This document shows positions 1 through 10,091 of a stretch of 64,000 bases of DNA, one piece after another; the stretch's first letter is position 1, and each line of letters begins with the position of its first letter. Both the position numbers and the translations under genes were made by a program. The notes below the pieces were generated by a model that had not been told where the DNA came from, ran no database searches, and saw nothing but the letters and a program-made list of their open reading frames with translations. The stretch is from Citrobacter sp. R56 (GTDB lineage: Bacteria > Pseudomonadota > Gammaproteobacteria > Enterobacterales > Enterobacteriaceae): NCBI RefSeq assembly GCF_016811995.1, contig NZ_CP069159.1, positions 682,001 through 746,000 on the forward strand. The letters run 5' to 3'.

Positions 1-34
1 GTAATTTTAAAATCAAAAAAAATGGAGCCAATAA

Positions 35-538
35 ATGAACAGTATTTTTTATTCTGTTATTACCCTGCTATTGCTTACCTTTGGTGTTCTTGTCCTGATG
101 CGAGGACTTAATAAAAATTATTCTGAAGCGGGAGCAAACGCAACCCATCAACAGGAACCGATGACGAAAGAAGAGGGTGAAGATCATTTTTCATCGCTCA
201 TGAACACTATTACGCCGGTATGGTACTGGCGAGTTAATCATGAATATATCGATTTTCTTCACGCCACGATAAAACGGATGACGGTGGCTGAATTGAATGG
301 AACGGCAGGTTTGTTTGATGCGCAAAGACGTTGTAGCGATCTTAATTCTGCGGTGTACAAATACTATGACAATATTAAAAAACGTTGTCTGAATGGGGAA
401 AAGGTATCGCATTCTGATCTTGATGTGCTCAATTTGCGACAATGTTTTCGGGAGTTCAGCCTGGAGGCTTATCCTTCCCTGGTCGCGCTGGTGTGGCCAG
501 AATATCAGCGCCCGCCCGTAAAACCGGATGACGTTTGA
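35..538 (+). CDS. Unknown membrane-anchored protein, 167 aa
   Basis: I do not recognise this protein. Residues 4-23 form one hydrophobic segment with few charges before it, so it is probably an N-terminal membrane anchor or uncleaved signal. The rest is hydrophilic and looks soluble, with aromatic and charged stretches (TPVWYWRVNHEY near residue 60) and two cysteines in the second half (CSDLNS and CLNGEK). The start is supported by a GGAG element ten bases upstream. It lies convergent to gpr. No catalytic motif is visible and no function is proposed. Confidence 0.6.
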   Translation: MNSIFYSVITLLLLTFGVLVLMRGLNKNYSEAGANATHQQEPMTKEEGEDHFSSLMNTITPVWYWRVNHEYIDFLHATIKRMTVAELNGTAGLFDAQRRCSDLNSAVYKYYDNIKKRCLNGEKVSHSDLDVLNLRQCFREFSLEAYPSLVALVWPEYQRPPVKPDDV

Positions 539-591
539 GCGCTGTGAATCTGCTGCGGTAAGAATGGTCAGAAGCGGGTTTTCACTCACTG

Positions 592-619
592 GCCGGGTAA
601 GGCAAAAGGGCCGCCCGGC
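592..619. repeat. REP-like hairpin between convergent genes
   Basis: A G+C-rich imperfect inverted repeat (GCCGGGT against GCCCGGC) sits between the unknown gene and the end of gpr. Its position and composition are those of enterobacterial REP elements. It may stabilise the 3' ends of both transcripts. Confidence 0.5.
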
Positions 620-628
620 GCAATGTCT

Positions 629-1669
629 TTACTTATCTGATGATGCTTGCCACAGATTCAGTTTGCCATCCGCGACATGCTTATCAATCTGCGTGAGTTC
701 TTCAGGGGTGAACGTCAGGTTATTCAGCGCCTGAACGTTCTCTTCCAGTTGTTCAGGGCGACTGGCTCCAATCAGTACGGATGTGACCCGGGGATCCTTC
801 AGCAGCCAGCTTAATGCCATTTGCGCCATCGACTGTCCGCGCTGTTGCGCCATCTCGTTGAGCAAACGCAGGCTGGCAATATTCTCTTCGGTGAGCATGT
901 TCTCCGTCAGGCCACGGGCCTTTTTCCCTTCACGCTGCATGCGGGAACCTTCCGGGATACCGTTCAGATATTTTCCCGTGAGCAACCCCTGGGCGAGCGG
1001 GGTAAAGGCGATGCAACCTGTCCCATTGGCTTCCAGCGTATTCAGCAGACCACTTTTATCAACCCAACGGTTTAACAGGTTGTAGGAGGGTTGATGGATC
1101 AGCAGCGGGATCTTCCATTCGCGCAGCAGGTCAGCCATCTGCTGAGTACGTTCGGGAGAGTATGAGGAGATGCCGACATAAAGCGCTTTCCCGCTTTGTA
1201 CCGCCTGAGCCAGCGCAGAAGCTGTCTCTTCCATCGGCGTATTTTCATCGACCCGGTGCGAATAGAAGATATCGACGTAATCCAGCCCCATACGTTGCAG
1301 GCTCTGATCGAGGCTCGCCAGCAGGTATTTACGTGAACCGCCAGCGCCATAAGGACCCGGCCACATGTCGTATCCGGCTTTGGTGGAGATGATCAGTTCA
1401 TCGCGATGGTTCGCAAAATCTCGGCGTAACAGGCGACCAAAATTCTCCTCTGCGCTGCCCGGAGGCGGTCCATAGTTATTGGCCAAATCAAAATGGGTGA
1501 TACCTAAATCAAATGCTTTCCGCAGCAGGGCTTGCTGTGAATCCAGCGCGTGAACGTGACCGAAACTGTGCCACAAGCCCAGTGACAGCGCAGGCAAACG
1601 CAAACCACTTCTCCCGCAATAGCGATAAAGCATTTGCTCATAACGTTCAGGGTTAGCTAACCAGGTCAT
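629..1669 (-). CDS. gpr: L-glyceraldehyde 3-phosphate reductase (aldo-keto reductase)
   Basis: A 346-residue aldo-keto reductase, colinear over its whole length with E. coli YghZ/Gpr, which reduces L-glyceraldehyde 3-phosphate and methylglyoxal with NADPH. The AKR tetrad is visible: Asp and Tyr in FDLANNYG, Lys in STKAGYDMWPG and His in FYSHRVDENTP. The C-terminal cofactor region (VLIGASRPEQLEEN) is present. It is cytosolic, with no signal peptide. It is transcribed away from yghX, and the two start codons are about 155 bases apart, so they share a divergent promoter region. Confidence 0.97.
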   Translation of the reverse strand: MTWLANPERYEQMLYRYCGRSGLRLPALSLGLWHSFGHVHALDSQQALLRKAFDLGITHFDLANNYGPPPGSAEENFGRLLRRDFANHRDELIISTKAGYDMWPGPYGAGGSRKYLLASLDQSLQRMGLDYVDIFYSHRVDENTPMEETASALAQAVQSGKALYVGISSYSPERTQQMADLLREWKIPLLIHQPSYNLLNRWVDKSGLLNTLEANGTGCIAFTPLAQGLLTGKYLNGIPEGSRMQREGKKARGLTENMLTEENIASLRLLNEMAQQRGQSMAQMALSWLLKDPRVTSVLIGASRPEQLEENVQALNNLTFTPEELTQIDKHVADGKLNLWQASSDK

Positions 1670-1825
1670 GCAATCTCCTTAGAGCTGTTGGATTTCAAAA
1701 CAACGTTTCTATTCTAGCGACTGCGTCAGATCTGTCCCGTTCGCCAGGTCACATTGAGATGAAATATTGGGCAAAAATACGCTGCTATGCTTTGCTTAAA
1801 AAAACATCTGTGCCGGAGTGAGGGT

Positions 1826-2713
1826 ATGCCGAGACTAACTGCCAAAGATTTTCCGCAAGAACTACTCGATTACTACGACTACTATGCGCATGGAAAGATA
1901 TCCAAACGTGAGTTTCTCAACCTCGCCGCGAAGTACGCTGTGGGTGGCGTGACGGCGCTTGCGCTGTTTAACCTGCTGAAACCGAATTATGCACTGGCAA
2001 TGCAGGTGGAGTTTACCGACCCGGATATTGTGCCGGAATACATTACCTATCCGTCACCGAACGGGCATGGCGACGTTCGCGGGTATCTGGTCAGGCCCGC
2101 AAAGGCTGAGGGTAAAACGCCTGCGGTGGTGGTGGTTCATGAGAATCGGGGATTGAATCCCTATATTGAAGATGTGGCGCGGCGAGTGGCGAAGGCCGGT
2201 TACATTGCGCTGGCGCCAGATGGCCTGAGTTCTGTGGGCGGTTACCCTGGTAACGATGATAAAGGCCGGGAACTGCAGCAACAGATTGACCCCACAAAAT
2301 TAATGAATGATTTTTTTGCCGCCATTGAGTTTATGCAGCACCATCCGGCGGCGACGGGTAAGGTCGGTATCACCGGCTTTTGCTATGGCGGCGGGGTATC
2401 GAATGCGGCGGCAGTAGCGTATCCAGAGTTGGCCTGCGCGGTTCCTTTTTATGGCCGCCAGGTTCCGGCGTCAGATGTCCCCAAAATCAACGCACCTTTG
2501 TTATTACACTATGCCGCTCTGGATACGCGGATTAACGAGGGTTGGCCCGCCTATGAAACAGCGCTTAAAGCAAATAATAACGTCTTTGAAGCGTATATTT
2601 ACCCTGGGGTAAATCACGGTTTTCACAATGATTCGACACCGCGCTATGACAAATCCGCCGCCGATCTTGCCTGGCAACGTACACTGGCCTGGTTCGAAAA
2701 GTATTTACGCTGA
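1826..2713 (+). CDS. yghX: Dienelactone hydrolase family protein YghX, intact
   Basis: A 295-residue alpha/beta hydrolase of the dienelactone hydrolase family. The Cys nucleophile (GFCYGGG), the acidic residue (AALDTRINEG) and the His (GVNHGFHND) of the triad are all present, as is HENRG, where the family's conserved Glu sits. From memory, K-12 yghX is annotated as a pseudogene. Here it is full length. Residues 26-31 read SKREFL, followed by a hydrophobic stretch to about residue 52 and an ALA-type site. This resembles a Tat signal in which the first arginine is a lysine. The start at 1826 follows a GAGTGAGGG ribosome site and is preferred to an upstream ATG at 1787. The substrate is unknown. 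Confidence 0.9.
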   Translation: MPRLTAKDFPQELLDYYDYYAHGKISKREFLNLAAKYAVGGVTALALFNLLKPNYALAMQVEFTDPDIVPEYITYPSPNGHGDVRGYLVRPAKAEGKTPAVVVVHENRGLNPYIEDVARRVAKAGYIALAPDGLSSVGGYPGNDDKGRELQQQIDPTKLMNDFFAAIEFMQHHPAATGKVGITGFCYGGGVSNAAAVAYPELACAVPFYGRQVPASDVPKINAPLLLHYAALDTRINEGWPAYETALKANNNVFEAYIYPGVNHGFHNDSTPRYDKSAADLAWQRTLAWFEKYLR

Positions 2714-2837
2714 AAGGTATGAGGCTGCTTATAAGTATTAAGACCGGACATTGAATAATAATAGTTTCCCATTCCGTTAGCATTTATTCAATATTGTGAT
2801 TGAGGGGGGTCTTATCGCATAAAAAATGAAAAGTAAG

Positions 2838-2864
2838 TATATCTTCTTCACATTTTGCCGATAA
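2838..2864 (+). promoter_or_regulatory. Sigma-28 (FliA) promoter of the chemoreceptor gene
   Basis: GCCGATAA at 2857-2864 is a perfect match to the sigma-28 -10 element. Eleven bases upstream lies TATATCTT, which matches five of eight positions of the -35 consensus TAAAGTTT. The site is 53 bases before the receptor start codon, so this gene probably belongs to the late flagellar regulon. Confidence 0.75.
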
Positions 2865-2917
2865 CGAAGATAAGTCACGCCTAATGGCGAATCCTCATTT
2901 ACGGCAAGGGAATACTT

Positions 2918-4558
2918 ATGTACTTACTGCGAAATCTCTCTATTCGTGTTGTCATGCTGACAATATTGGGCCTTTTTTGTCTGCTCTGGTCGGGCGTCGG
3001 TGTATTTAGTATCCATGCCTTATCTAACGTCACGCAAGGGAACGAAGTTGACCGACATCTGGTGCGCCAGATGACGGTTCTTAGCCAGGGCAACGATCAG
3101 TATTTCCGCTTTGTTACCCGTCTGAGTCGCGCAATGGACGTGAAAATCGGCGGCGGCATCCCCGATTTCGCCCCTGCACAGCAATCCCTTGATAATATGC
3201 GTAAAAAGCTCGAGGAAATGAAAAGGCTGTCGCCGGGTCCAATGGATCAGGAGGTGGCTGCTGCGGTGCTGGCGAGTTGGCAGGGCTTGCTGGACAAGGG
3301 GATTATGCCGCAAATGCAACTGGCAACGCAGGGTTCTCAGGCGGCATGGCGCGAGCAGGCAACGACCGTGACGCCCGCCTTAAGCCGTACGTTTGGTGCC
3401 AGTGTAGAGCGTTTTAACCACGAAGCCGGGACCCAACTGGATCACACCCGTGTCATGGTGGATGGTCAAACATCGGTTATCCGCACGATGATCATCACCG
3501 CCGCGATTCTGGGTATCGCAATCCTCCTCTTTACTGACCGTTATCTTGTGGTGCTGCTGATGAAGCCGCTGGCGCATATCCGTCAGCAGTTTCGCCAGAT
3601 TGCGCAGGGCGATCTCAGCCAGCCGATTGAAGATCTGGGGCGTAACTGTGTGGGGCAACTGATGCCTTTGCTCCGTGCAATGCAGGACAGTCTGCGTGAA
3701 GCGGTGAGCACGATTCGCTCAGGCAGTGACAATATCTGGCGCGGCGCGACGGAGATCTCAAGCGGAAACAACGATCTCTCTTCCCGTACAGAGGAACAGG
3801 CTGCCGCACTGGAAGAGACGGCTGCCAGCATGGAACAACTTACCGCAACGGTAAAACTGAATGCAGATAACGCGCGCCAGGCCAGCCAACTTGCAGATAT
3901 TGCATCGGCCACCGCCGAAAAAGGCGGTGCGCTGGTGTCGGAAGTGGTTGATACCATGGACGGTATTTCTGCAAGTTCAAAGCAGATTGCCGAAATCACT
4001 ACCGTTATCAACAGCATCGCCTTCCAGACCAATATCCTGGCGCTGAATGCCGCCGTTGAAGCCGCCAGAGCGGGCGAGCAAGGTCGCGGATTTGCGGTTG
4101 TCGCAGGCGAAGTGCGCAATCTGGCCAGCCGCAGTGCGGGCGCCGCGAAAGAGATCGAAACGTTGATTGCTGAATCAGCGCATCGTGTCGGGCAGGGAGC
4201 GCAGCTGGTGAAAGATACCGGCTCGACCATGGAGGCCATTCTGCGGGGCGTCACGGAAGTTACTACCATCATGAAGCAAATTGCATCGGCCTCCGAGGAG
4301 CAGAGCAAAGGCATCTCTCAGGTGGGGGTGGCGATCACCCAGATGGACAGCGTGACCCAACAAAACGCCGCGCTCGTGGAGCAGATCTCCGCGGCCGCGT
4401 CAGCGCTGGAACGCCAGACCGAGGAGTTGCAGCACTCAGTACAACGGTTCCGCCTCTCTCATAGCGAACCGCAGACTCAGCCGGGAAAAAACACCTCCGG
4501 CCCAGCCCAAACCGGGGCTTCTGCTTCTGGTTTAACCGATGAGTGGGTTGCCTTTTAA
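2918..4558 (+). CDS. Methyl-accepting chemotaxis protein
   Basis: A 546-residue transmembrane chemoreceptor. TM1 is at about residues 11-33, a periplasmic ligand domain at 34-188, TM2 at 189-214, HAMP at 215-265 and the cytoplasmic coiled-coil signalling domain at about 270-510. The hairpin tip is the invariant enterobacterial sequence around [20 protein letters not shown]. The protein ends in EWVAF, which keeps the Trp and Phe of the NWETF pentapeptide that tethers CheR/CheB. It should therefore act as a major, self-adapting receptor. The ligand domain is mostly helical and I cannot name its ligand. A gene in this position is known in Salmonella but absent from K-12 (from memory). A good Shine-Dalgarno (AAGGGAA) precedes the start. 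Confidence 0.95.
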   Translation: MYLLRNLSIRVVMLTILGLFCLLWSGVGVFSIHALSNVTQGNEVDRHLVRQMTVLSQGNDQYFRFVTRLSRAMDVKIGGGIPDFAPAQQSLDNMRKKLEEMKRLSPGPMDQEVAAAVLASWQGLLDKGIMPQMQLATQGSQAAWREQATTVTPALSRTFGASVERFNHEAGTQLDHTRVMVDGQTSVIRTMIITAAILGIAILLFTDRYLVVLLMKPLAHIRQQFRQIAQGDLSQPIEDLGRNCVGQLMPLLRAMQDSLREAVSTIRSGSDNIWRGATEISSGNNDLSSRTEEQAAALEETAASMEQLTATVKLNADNARQASQLADIASATAEKGGALVSEVVDTMDGISASSKQIAEITTVINSIAFQTNILALNAAVEAARAGEQGRGFAVVAGEVRNLASRSAGAAKEIETLIAESAHRVGQGAQLVKDTGSTMEAILRGVTEVTTIMKQIASASEEQSKGISQVGVAITQMDSVTQQNAALVEQISAAASALERQTEELQHSVQRFRLSHSEPQTQPGKNTSGPAQTGASASGLTDEWVAF

Positions 4559-4601
4559 TTAGGGTAAAAAGTACGTAATACCGCTGGCCTTTGTTTAAAA
4601 A

Positions 4602-4629
4602 ATCGCTATATAATTTATTATATAGCGAT
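4602..4629. promoter_or_regulatory. ModE-type operator overlapping the yghW promoter
   Basis: Perfect palindrome: ATCGCTATATA, six bases, then its exact inverse TATATAGCGAT. This is the published architecture of ModE (molybdate-responsive repressor) sites. A perfect -10 hexamer TATAAT (4609-4614) lies inside it and the yghW start is 11 bases downstream, so bound repressor would block transcription when molybdate is plentiful. The motif match is direct. The regulation is inferred. Confidence 0.75.
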
Positions 4630-4639
4630 TGGAGGCGGT

Positions 4640-4927
4640 ATGAAAAATCATTTTGGCAAAGGTTTGATGGCTGGGTTAAACGCATCACACGCTGACAGCG
4701 CATGTAATGTGGCGAATTTTTGTGCCGATTATAAACGTGGTTTCGTATTAGGTTTTTCGCATCGAATGTTTGAAAAAACAGGCGATCGCCAACTTAGCGC
4801 CTGGGAGGCGGGAATTCTGACTCGCCGTTATGGACTGGATAAAGAGATGGTGATGGACTTCTTTAGAGAGAATCAGTCGAATACTACAATTCGATTTTTC
4901 ATGGCCGGTTATCGACTCGAAGCTTGA
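4640..4927 (+). CDS. yghW: DUF2623 small protein YghW
   Basis: A 95-residue cytosolic protein matching E. coli YghW (DUF2623). It has no signal or membrane segment and contains three cysteines (one in SACNVANF, one in NFCADY) plus a basic, helical C-terminal half. Its function is unknown. It is the first gene ahead of hybO, on the same strand with 188 bases between, as in K-12. A ModE-type palindrome covers its promoter, which suggests a molybdenum-linked role. The start follows a strong GGAGGCGG ribosome site. Confidence 0.92.
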   Translation: MKNHFGKGLMAGLNASHADSACNVANFCADYKRGFVLGFSHRMFEKTGDRQLSAWEAGILTRRYGLDKEMVMDFFRENQSNTTIRFFMAGYRLEA

Positions 4928-5115
4928 TCCAAAAGGGGTATTCTCTTGGTTTAATTAATTACACTATTGTCTTACACCTTCGTTTTATTGTCCCGTCGCA
5001 GTATCATAATATACATAACCATAAAGAAAGTGTGGTAAATGGCGCACCGATCGCAGTATGGTTTTTGCGATGGGTGCAAAATAGAGCCAGGTCTTTGCAA
5101 CGGAATAACAATATA

Positions 5116-6234
5116 ATGACTGGAGATAATACTCTCACCAATTCTCACGGCGTTAACCGTCGTGATTTCATGAAGCTTTGTGCAGCACTAGCCGCTACGA
5201 TGGGGCTCAGTAGCAAAGCCGCCGCAGAAATGGCCGAGTCGGTTACCCGTCCTCAGCGTCCACCGGTTATCTGGATTGGCGCTCAGGAATGTACGGGTTG
5301 TACTGAATCCCTGCTGCGAGCAACTCACCCAACGGTAGAAAACCTTGTTCTGGAGACCATCTCTCTTGAATATCATGAGGTTCTTTCCGCCGCCTTCGGC
5401 CATCAGGTCGAGGAGAACAAACACAATGCTCTGGAGAAATACAAAGGGCAGTATGTGTTGGTTGTCGATGGTTCTATCCCATTAAAAGATAACGGTATTT
5501 ACTGCATGGTTGCCGGTGAGCCTATTGTGGATCATATCCGCAGAGCGGCTGAAGGCGCGGCGGCGATTATCGCTATCGGCTCCTGTGCTGCATGGGGCGG
5601 CGTGGCTGCTGCGGGCGTGAACCCAACGGGTGCCGTCGGTTTGCAGGAAGTACTGCCAGGCAAAACCATCATCAATATCCCAGGCTGTCCGCCTAACCCG
5701 CACAACTTCCTTGCGACAGTTGCGCACATCATTACGTATGGCAAACCACCGAAACTGGATGCGAAAAATCGTCCTACCTTTGCCTATGGTCGCTTGATTC
5801 ACGAACATTGCGAACGCCGCCCGCACTTTGATGCCGGTCGTTTTGCGAAAGAGTTTGGTGATGAAGGCCACCGTGAAGGCTGGTGCCTCTACCATCTGGG
5901 CTGTAAAGGGCCAGAAACCTACGGTAACTGCTCCACACTGCAGTTCTGTGATGTCGGCGGTGTGTGGCCAGTCGCGATTGGACACCCTTGCTACGGCTGT
6001 AACGAAGAAGGCATTGGTTTCAACAAAGGTATCCACCAGCTCGCTCATGTGGAAAATCAAACTCCGCGCTCAGAAAAACCTGACGTGAACATGAAAGAGG
6101 GCGGCAACGTTTCTGCTGGCGCTATCGGGTTGCTTGGCGGTGTTGCTGGGCTGGTTGCCGGTGTCAGCGTGATGGCGGTACGTGAACTGGGGCGTCAGCA
6201 AAAGAAAGATGACGCTGACTCACGGGGAGAATAA
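5116..6234 (+). CDS. hybO: Hydrogenase-2 small subunit
   Basis: A 372-residue [NiFe]-hydrogenase small subunit carrying the electron-relay iron-sulfur clusters of the membrane-bound, periplasm-facing hydrogenase 2. A Tat signal with NRRDFMK at residues 14-20 exports it folded with HybC. The proximal-cluster ligands are in ECTGCTES and GSCAAWGG. Further ligands are in the Cys-rich C-terminal third ([24 protein letters not shown]). A C-terminal helix ([18 protein letters not shown]) anchors it. The reading frame is open further upstream, but the ATG at 5116 gives the family length and places the Tat motif correctly. hybA follows after two bases. Confidence 0.98.
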   Translation: MTGDNTLTNSHGVNRRDFMKLCAALAATMGLSSKAAAEMAESVTRPQRPPVIWIGAQECTGCTESLLRATHPTVENLVLETISLEYHEVLSAAFGHQVEENKHNALEKYKGQYVLVVDGSIPLKDNGIYCMVAGEPIVDHIRRAAEGAAAIIAIGSCAAWGGVAAAGVNPTGAVGLQEVLPGKTIINIPGCPPNPHNFLATVAHIITYGKPPKLDAKNRPTFAYGRLIHEHCERRPHFDAGRFAKEFGDEGHREGWCLYHLGCKGPETYGNCSTLQFCDVGGVWPVAIGHPCYGCNEEGIGFNKGIHQLAHVENQTPRSEKPDVNMKEGGNVSAGAIGLLGGVAGLVAGVSVMAVRELGRQQKKDDADSRGE

Positions 6235-6236
6235 CC

Positions 6237-7223
6237 GTGAACAGACGTAACTTTATTAAAGCAGCCTCCAGCGGGGCATTGCTGTTAGGCGCCGCGCCGT
6301 CTGTCAGCTATGCAGCTGCCGAAAATCGCCCGCCGATCCCAGGATCGCTGGGGATGTTGTATGACTCGACGCTGTGCGTAGGCTGTCAGGCCTGCGTGAC
6401 CAAGTGTCAGGATATCAACTTCCCGGCGCGTAACCCTGAAGGGGAACAGACCTGGTCCAATAACGACAAACTGTCTCCATACACCAATAACGTTATTCAG
6501 GTGTGGCGTAGTGGCGATGGCGTCAACAAGGACCAGGAAGAGAACGGCTACGCGTACATTAAAAAACAATGTATGCACTGCGTCGATCCCAACTGTGTCT
6601 CTGTTTGTCCGGTATCTGCACTCAAAAAAGATCCCAAAACCGGCATCGTTCATTACGACAAAGATGTGTGTACCGGTTGTCGTTACTGCATGGTTGCCTG
6701 TCCTTACAACGTGCCGAAATACGACTACAACAACCCGTTTGGTGCACTGCATAAATGTGAACTGTGTAACCAGAAAGGTGTTGAGCGTCTTGATAAAGGC
6801 GGTTTGCCAGGCTGCGTCGAAGTTTGTCCGGCCGGGGCGGTCATTTTTGGTACGCGTGAAGAGCTGATGGCGGAAGCGAAAAAACGTCTGGCACTGAAAC
6901 CAGGCAGCGACTACCACTATCCACGCCAAACGTTGAAATCGGACGATACCTATCTGCAGACGGTACCGAAGTACCACCCGCATCTGTACGGTGAAAAAGA
7001 GGGCGGTGGTACACAGGTGCTGGTGTTGACGGGGGTTCCTTATGAGAATCTGGACCTTCCGCAGCTGGCCGATCTTTCAACAGGCGCACGTTCCGAACAT
7101 GTTCAACACACCCTGTATAAAGGCATGATGCTACCACTGGCCGTGCTGGCGGGCTTAACCGTGCTGGTTCGTCGTAACACCAAAAACGACCATCACGACG
7201 GAGGAGACGATCATGAGTCATGA
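6237..7223 (+). CDS. hybA: Hydrogenase-2 ferredoxin-type subunit (GTG start)
   Basis: A 328-residue iron-sulfur protein passing electrons between HybO and the quinone site in HybB. It has a Tat signal (NRRNFIK, residues 2-8). Four Cys clusters are visible, including [32 protein letters not shown] and [16 protein letters not shown]-terminal membrane segment ([15 protein letters not shown]) is followed by a His/Asp-rich tail. The start codon is GTG at 6237, two bases after the hybO stop and preceded by GGGGAG. It overlaps hybB by 11 bases, indicating translational coupling. Confidence 0.98.
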   Translation: MNRRNFIKAASSGALLLGAAPSVSYAAAENRPPIPGSLGMLYDSTLCVGCQACVTKCQDINFPARNPEGEQTWSNNDKLSPYTNNVIQVWRSGDGVNKDQEENGYAYIKKQCMHCVDPNCVSVCPVSALKKDPKTGIVHYDKDVCTGCRYCMVACPYNVPKYDYNNPFGALHKCELCNQKGVERLDKGGLPGCVEVCPAGAVIFGTREELMAEAKKRLALKPGSDYHYPRQTLKSDDTYLQTVPKYHPHLYGEKEGGGTQVLVLTGVPYENLDLPQLADLSTGARSEHVQHTLYKGMMLPLAVLAGLTVLVRRNTKNDHHDGGDDHES

Positions 7224-8391
7224 TCCTAAACCGCTGGGCGGAAAAATAGTCAGTAAACCGGTCATTATTTTTGGGCCGCTTATCATCCTCTGCATGATCC
7301 TCATCGTGAAACGTCTGGTATTCGGATTGGGGTCTGTCTCCGATCTGAACGGCGGTTTCCCGTGGGGCGTGTGGATCGCGTTTGACCTGTTGATCGGCAC
7401 CGGTTTCGCCTGTGGCGGCTGGGCGCTGGCGTGGGCGGTGTATGTCTTTAATAAAGGGGAATATCACCCGCTGGTACGTCCTGCATTGCTGGCGAGCCTG
7501 TTCGGTTATTCCCTCGGTGGTCTGTCGATCACTATCGACGTAGGCCGATACTGGAACCTGCCGTATTTCTACATTCCGGGCCACTTTAATGTGAACTCGG
7601 TACTGTTCGAAACGGCGGTCTGTATGACCATCTATATCGGCATCATGGCGCTGGAATTTGCCCCAGCCTTGTTTGAACGTCTGGGGTGGAAAGTGTCCCT
7701 CAAGCGTCTGAACAAAGTGATGTTCTTTATCATTGCCCTCGGCGCGCTGCTGCCGACTATGCACCAGTCTTCAATGGGTTCATTGATGATTTCTGCGGGT
7801 AATAAGGTCCATCCGCTATGGCAAGCCTATGAAATGTTGCCGCTGTTCTCGGTATTGACCGCCTTTATCATGGGCTTCTCGATCGTGATTTTTGAAGGTT
7901 CGCTGGTACAAAGCGGTCTGAAAGGGAACGGTCCGGACGAGAAAAGTTTGTTCATTAAGCTAACGAACACGATCAGCGTCCTGCTGGCGATCTTCGTGGT
8001 TCTGCGCTTTGGTGAACTTATCTATCGGGACAAACTGTCGTATGCGTTTGCAGGCGACTTCTACTCAGCCATGTTCTGGCTTGAGGTTGTTCTGATGGTC
8101 TTCCCGCTGGTGGTACTGCGCATCGCGAAACTGCGTAACGACTCACGTATGTTGTACCTGTCCGCGCTGAGCGCGTTGTTAGGTTGTGCAACATGGCGTC
8201 TGTCCTACTCGCTGGTGGCATTCAATCCAGGCGGCGGCTACCACTACTTCCCGACCTGGGAAGAACTGTTGATTTCTATTGGTTTTGTGGCTATTGAGAT
8301 TTGCGCATATATCGTACTCATTCGTCTACTGCCGATACTTCCTCCTTTAAAGCAAAACGATCAAAATCGTCATGAGGCGAGCAAAGCATGA
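7213..8391 (+). CDS. hybB: Hydrogenase-2 integral membrane subunit
   Basis: A 392-residue polytopic protein of the NrfD/PsrC type with about ten hydrophobic segments (for example near residues 15-35, 55-80 and 95-115). It links the periplasmic catalytic subunits to the quinone pool. It is full length against E. coli HybB. It overlaps hybA at its start and hybC (8388) at its end by four bases, so it is translated as part of the operon. Confidence 0.97.
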   Translation: MSHDPKPLGGKIVSKPVIIFGPLIILCMILIVKRLVFGLGSVSDLNGGFPWGVWIAFDLLIGTGFACGGWALAWAVYVFNKGEYHPLVRPALLASLFGYSLGGLSITIDVGRYWNLPYFYIPGHFNVNSVLFETAVCMTIYIGIMALEFAPALFERLGWKVSLKRLNKVMFFIIALGALLPTMHQSSMGSLMISAGNKVHPLWQAYEMLPLFSVLTAFIMGFSIVIFEGSLVQSGLKGNGPDEKSLFIKLTNTISVLLAIFVVLRFGELIYRDKLSYAFAGDFYSAMFWLEVVLMVFPLVVLRIAKLRNDSRMLYLSALSALLGCATWRLSYSLVAFNPGGGYHYFPTWEELLISIGFVAIEICAYIVLIRLLPILPPLKQNDQNRHEASKA

Positions 8392-10091
8392 GCCAGAGAA
8401 TTACTATTGATCCGGTAACCCGTATTGAGGGGCATTTACGCATCGACTGCGAAATCGAAAATGGCGTGGTATCAAAAGCATGGGCATCCGGCACCATGTG
8501 GCGCGGCATGGAAGAGATCGTGAAAAACCGCGATCCGCGCGATGCGTGGATGATTGTGCAGCGTATTTGTGGTGTTTGCACCACGACTCACGCTATCTCT
8601 TCTGTGCGTGCAGCAGAAAGCGCGCTGAATATTGATGTTCCCGTGAACGCACAGTACATCCGTAACATCATTCTGGCAGCGCACACCACGCATGACCATA
8701 TCGTGCACTTCTATCAGCTGTCTGCGCTGGACTGGGTGGACATCACCTCCGCACTGAAAGCCGATCCGGCGAAAGCCTCGGCGATGCTGAACGGCGTGTC
8801 GACCTGGCACCTGAACAGCGCGGAAGAGTTCACCAAGGTTCAGAACAAGATTAAAGATCTGGTTGCCAGCGGTCAGTTAGGCATTTTCGCTAACGGTTGC
8901 TGGGGTCACCCGGCGATGCAACTGCCGCCGGAAGTGAACCTGATTGCGGTGGCGCACTACCTGCAGGCGCTGGAATGCCAGCGTGATGCAAACCGCGTCG
9001 TGGCACTGCTGGGCGGTAAAACACCGCACATTCAGAACCTGGCGGTCGGTGGGGTAGCGAACCCTATCAATCTGGACGGTCTGGGCGTGCTGAACCTTGA
9101 ACGCCTGATGTACATTAAGTCCTTCATCGATAAGCTGAGCGACTTTGTTGAGCAGGTTTACAAGGTGGATACCGCGGTTATTGCGGCGTTCTATCCTGAG
9201 TGGCTGGAACGCGGTCAGGGTGCGGTGAACTACCTGAGCGCGCCGGAATTCCCGACTGACGGTAAAAACGGAAGCTTCCTGTTCCCTGGTGGTTACATCA
9301 CGGATGCGAACCTGTCTACCTATCGTCCGATCACCTCTCACTCCGACGAATACCTGATCAAAGGGATTCAGGAAAGTGCGAAACACGCGTGGTACAAAGA
9401 CGAAGCGCCGCAGGCACCGTGGGAAGGCACAACGGTTCCGGATTACACCGGCTGGTCAGATGACGGCAAATACTCCTGGGTTAAAGCGCCAACCTTCTAC
9501 GGCAAGACTGTCGAAGTGGGTCCGCTGGCCAACATGCTGTGTAAACTGGCGGCGAAACGTGAGTCTACTCATGCCAAGCTGAATGAAATCATTGCGATTT
9601 ACACCAAGCTGACCGGTAAAACGATCGAAGTGGCGCAACTGCATTCGACGCTGGGCCGTATTATTGGTCGTACTGTTCACTGCTGTGAACTGCAGAATGT
9701 CTTGCAGGATCAGTATAACGCGCTGATCGTGAACATCGGCAAAGGCGACCACACGACCTTCGTGAAACCGAATATTCCGGCAACTGGCGAATTCAAAGGT
9801 GTCGGCTTCCTGGAAGCGCCACGCGGTATGCTTTCTCACTGGATGGTGATCAAAGACGGCATTATCAGCAACTACCAGGCGGTTGTACCGTCAACCTGGA
9901 ACTCTGGCCCACGTAACTTTAATGACGAAGTGGGACCGTATGAGCGCTCTCTGGTAGGGACGCCGATCGCCGATCCGAACAAACCGCTGGAAGTGGTGCG
10001 TACCATTCACTCCTTCGACCCTTGTATGTCATGTGCGGTGCATGTGGTGGACGTTGACGGGAACGAAGTCGTCTCAGTTAAGGTTCTGTAA
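8388..10091 (+). CDS. hybC: Hydrogenase-2 large subunit (NiFe active site)
   Basis: A 567-residue catalytic subunit holding the Ni-Fe(CN)2CO centre. The N-terminal nickel motif RICGVC and the C-terminal DPCMSCAVH are both intact. After His, 15 residues remain (VVDVDGNEVVSVKVL), the extension removed by the endopeptidase HybD once nickel is inserted. It has no signal of its own and is exported together with HybO. It is joined to hybB and hybD by four-base and one-base overlaps. Confidence 0.98.
   Translation: MSQRITIDPVTRIEGHLRIDCEIENGVVSKAWASGTMWRGMEEIVKNRDPRDAWMIVQRICGVCTTTHAISSVRAAESALNIDVPVNAQYIRNIILAAHTTHDHIVHFYQLSALDWVDITSALKADPAKASAMLNGVSTWHLNSAEEFTKVQNKIKDLVASGQLGIFANGCWGHPAMQLPPEVNLIAVAHYLQALECQRDANRVVALLGGKTPHIQNLAVGGVANPINLDGLGVLNLERLMYIKSFIDKLSDFVEQVYKVDTAVIAAFYPEWLERGQGAVNYLSAPEFPTDGKNGSFLFPGGYITDANLSTYRPITSHSDEYLIKGIQESAKHAWYKDEAPQAPWEGTTVPDYTGWSDDGKYSWVKAPTFYGKTVEVGPLANMLCKLAAKRESTHAKLNEIIAIYTKLTGKTIEVAQLHSTLGRIIGRTVHCCELQNVLQDQYNALIVNIGKGDHTTFVKPNIPATGEFKGVGFLEAPRGMLSHWMVIKDGIISNYQAVVPSTWNSGPRNFNDEVGPYERSLVGTPIADPNKPLEVVRTIHSFDPCMSCAVHVVDVDGNEVVSVKVL

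Noticed and set aside
3583..4314. 243-codon frame antisense to the chemoreceptor
   Set aside because: The Ala/Ser-rich translation mirrors the receptor coiled coil and lacks any motif.
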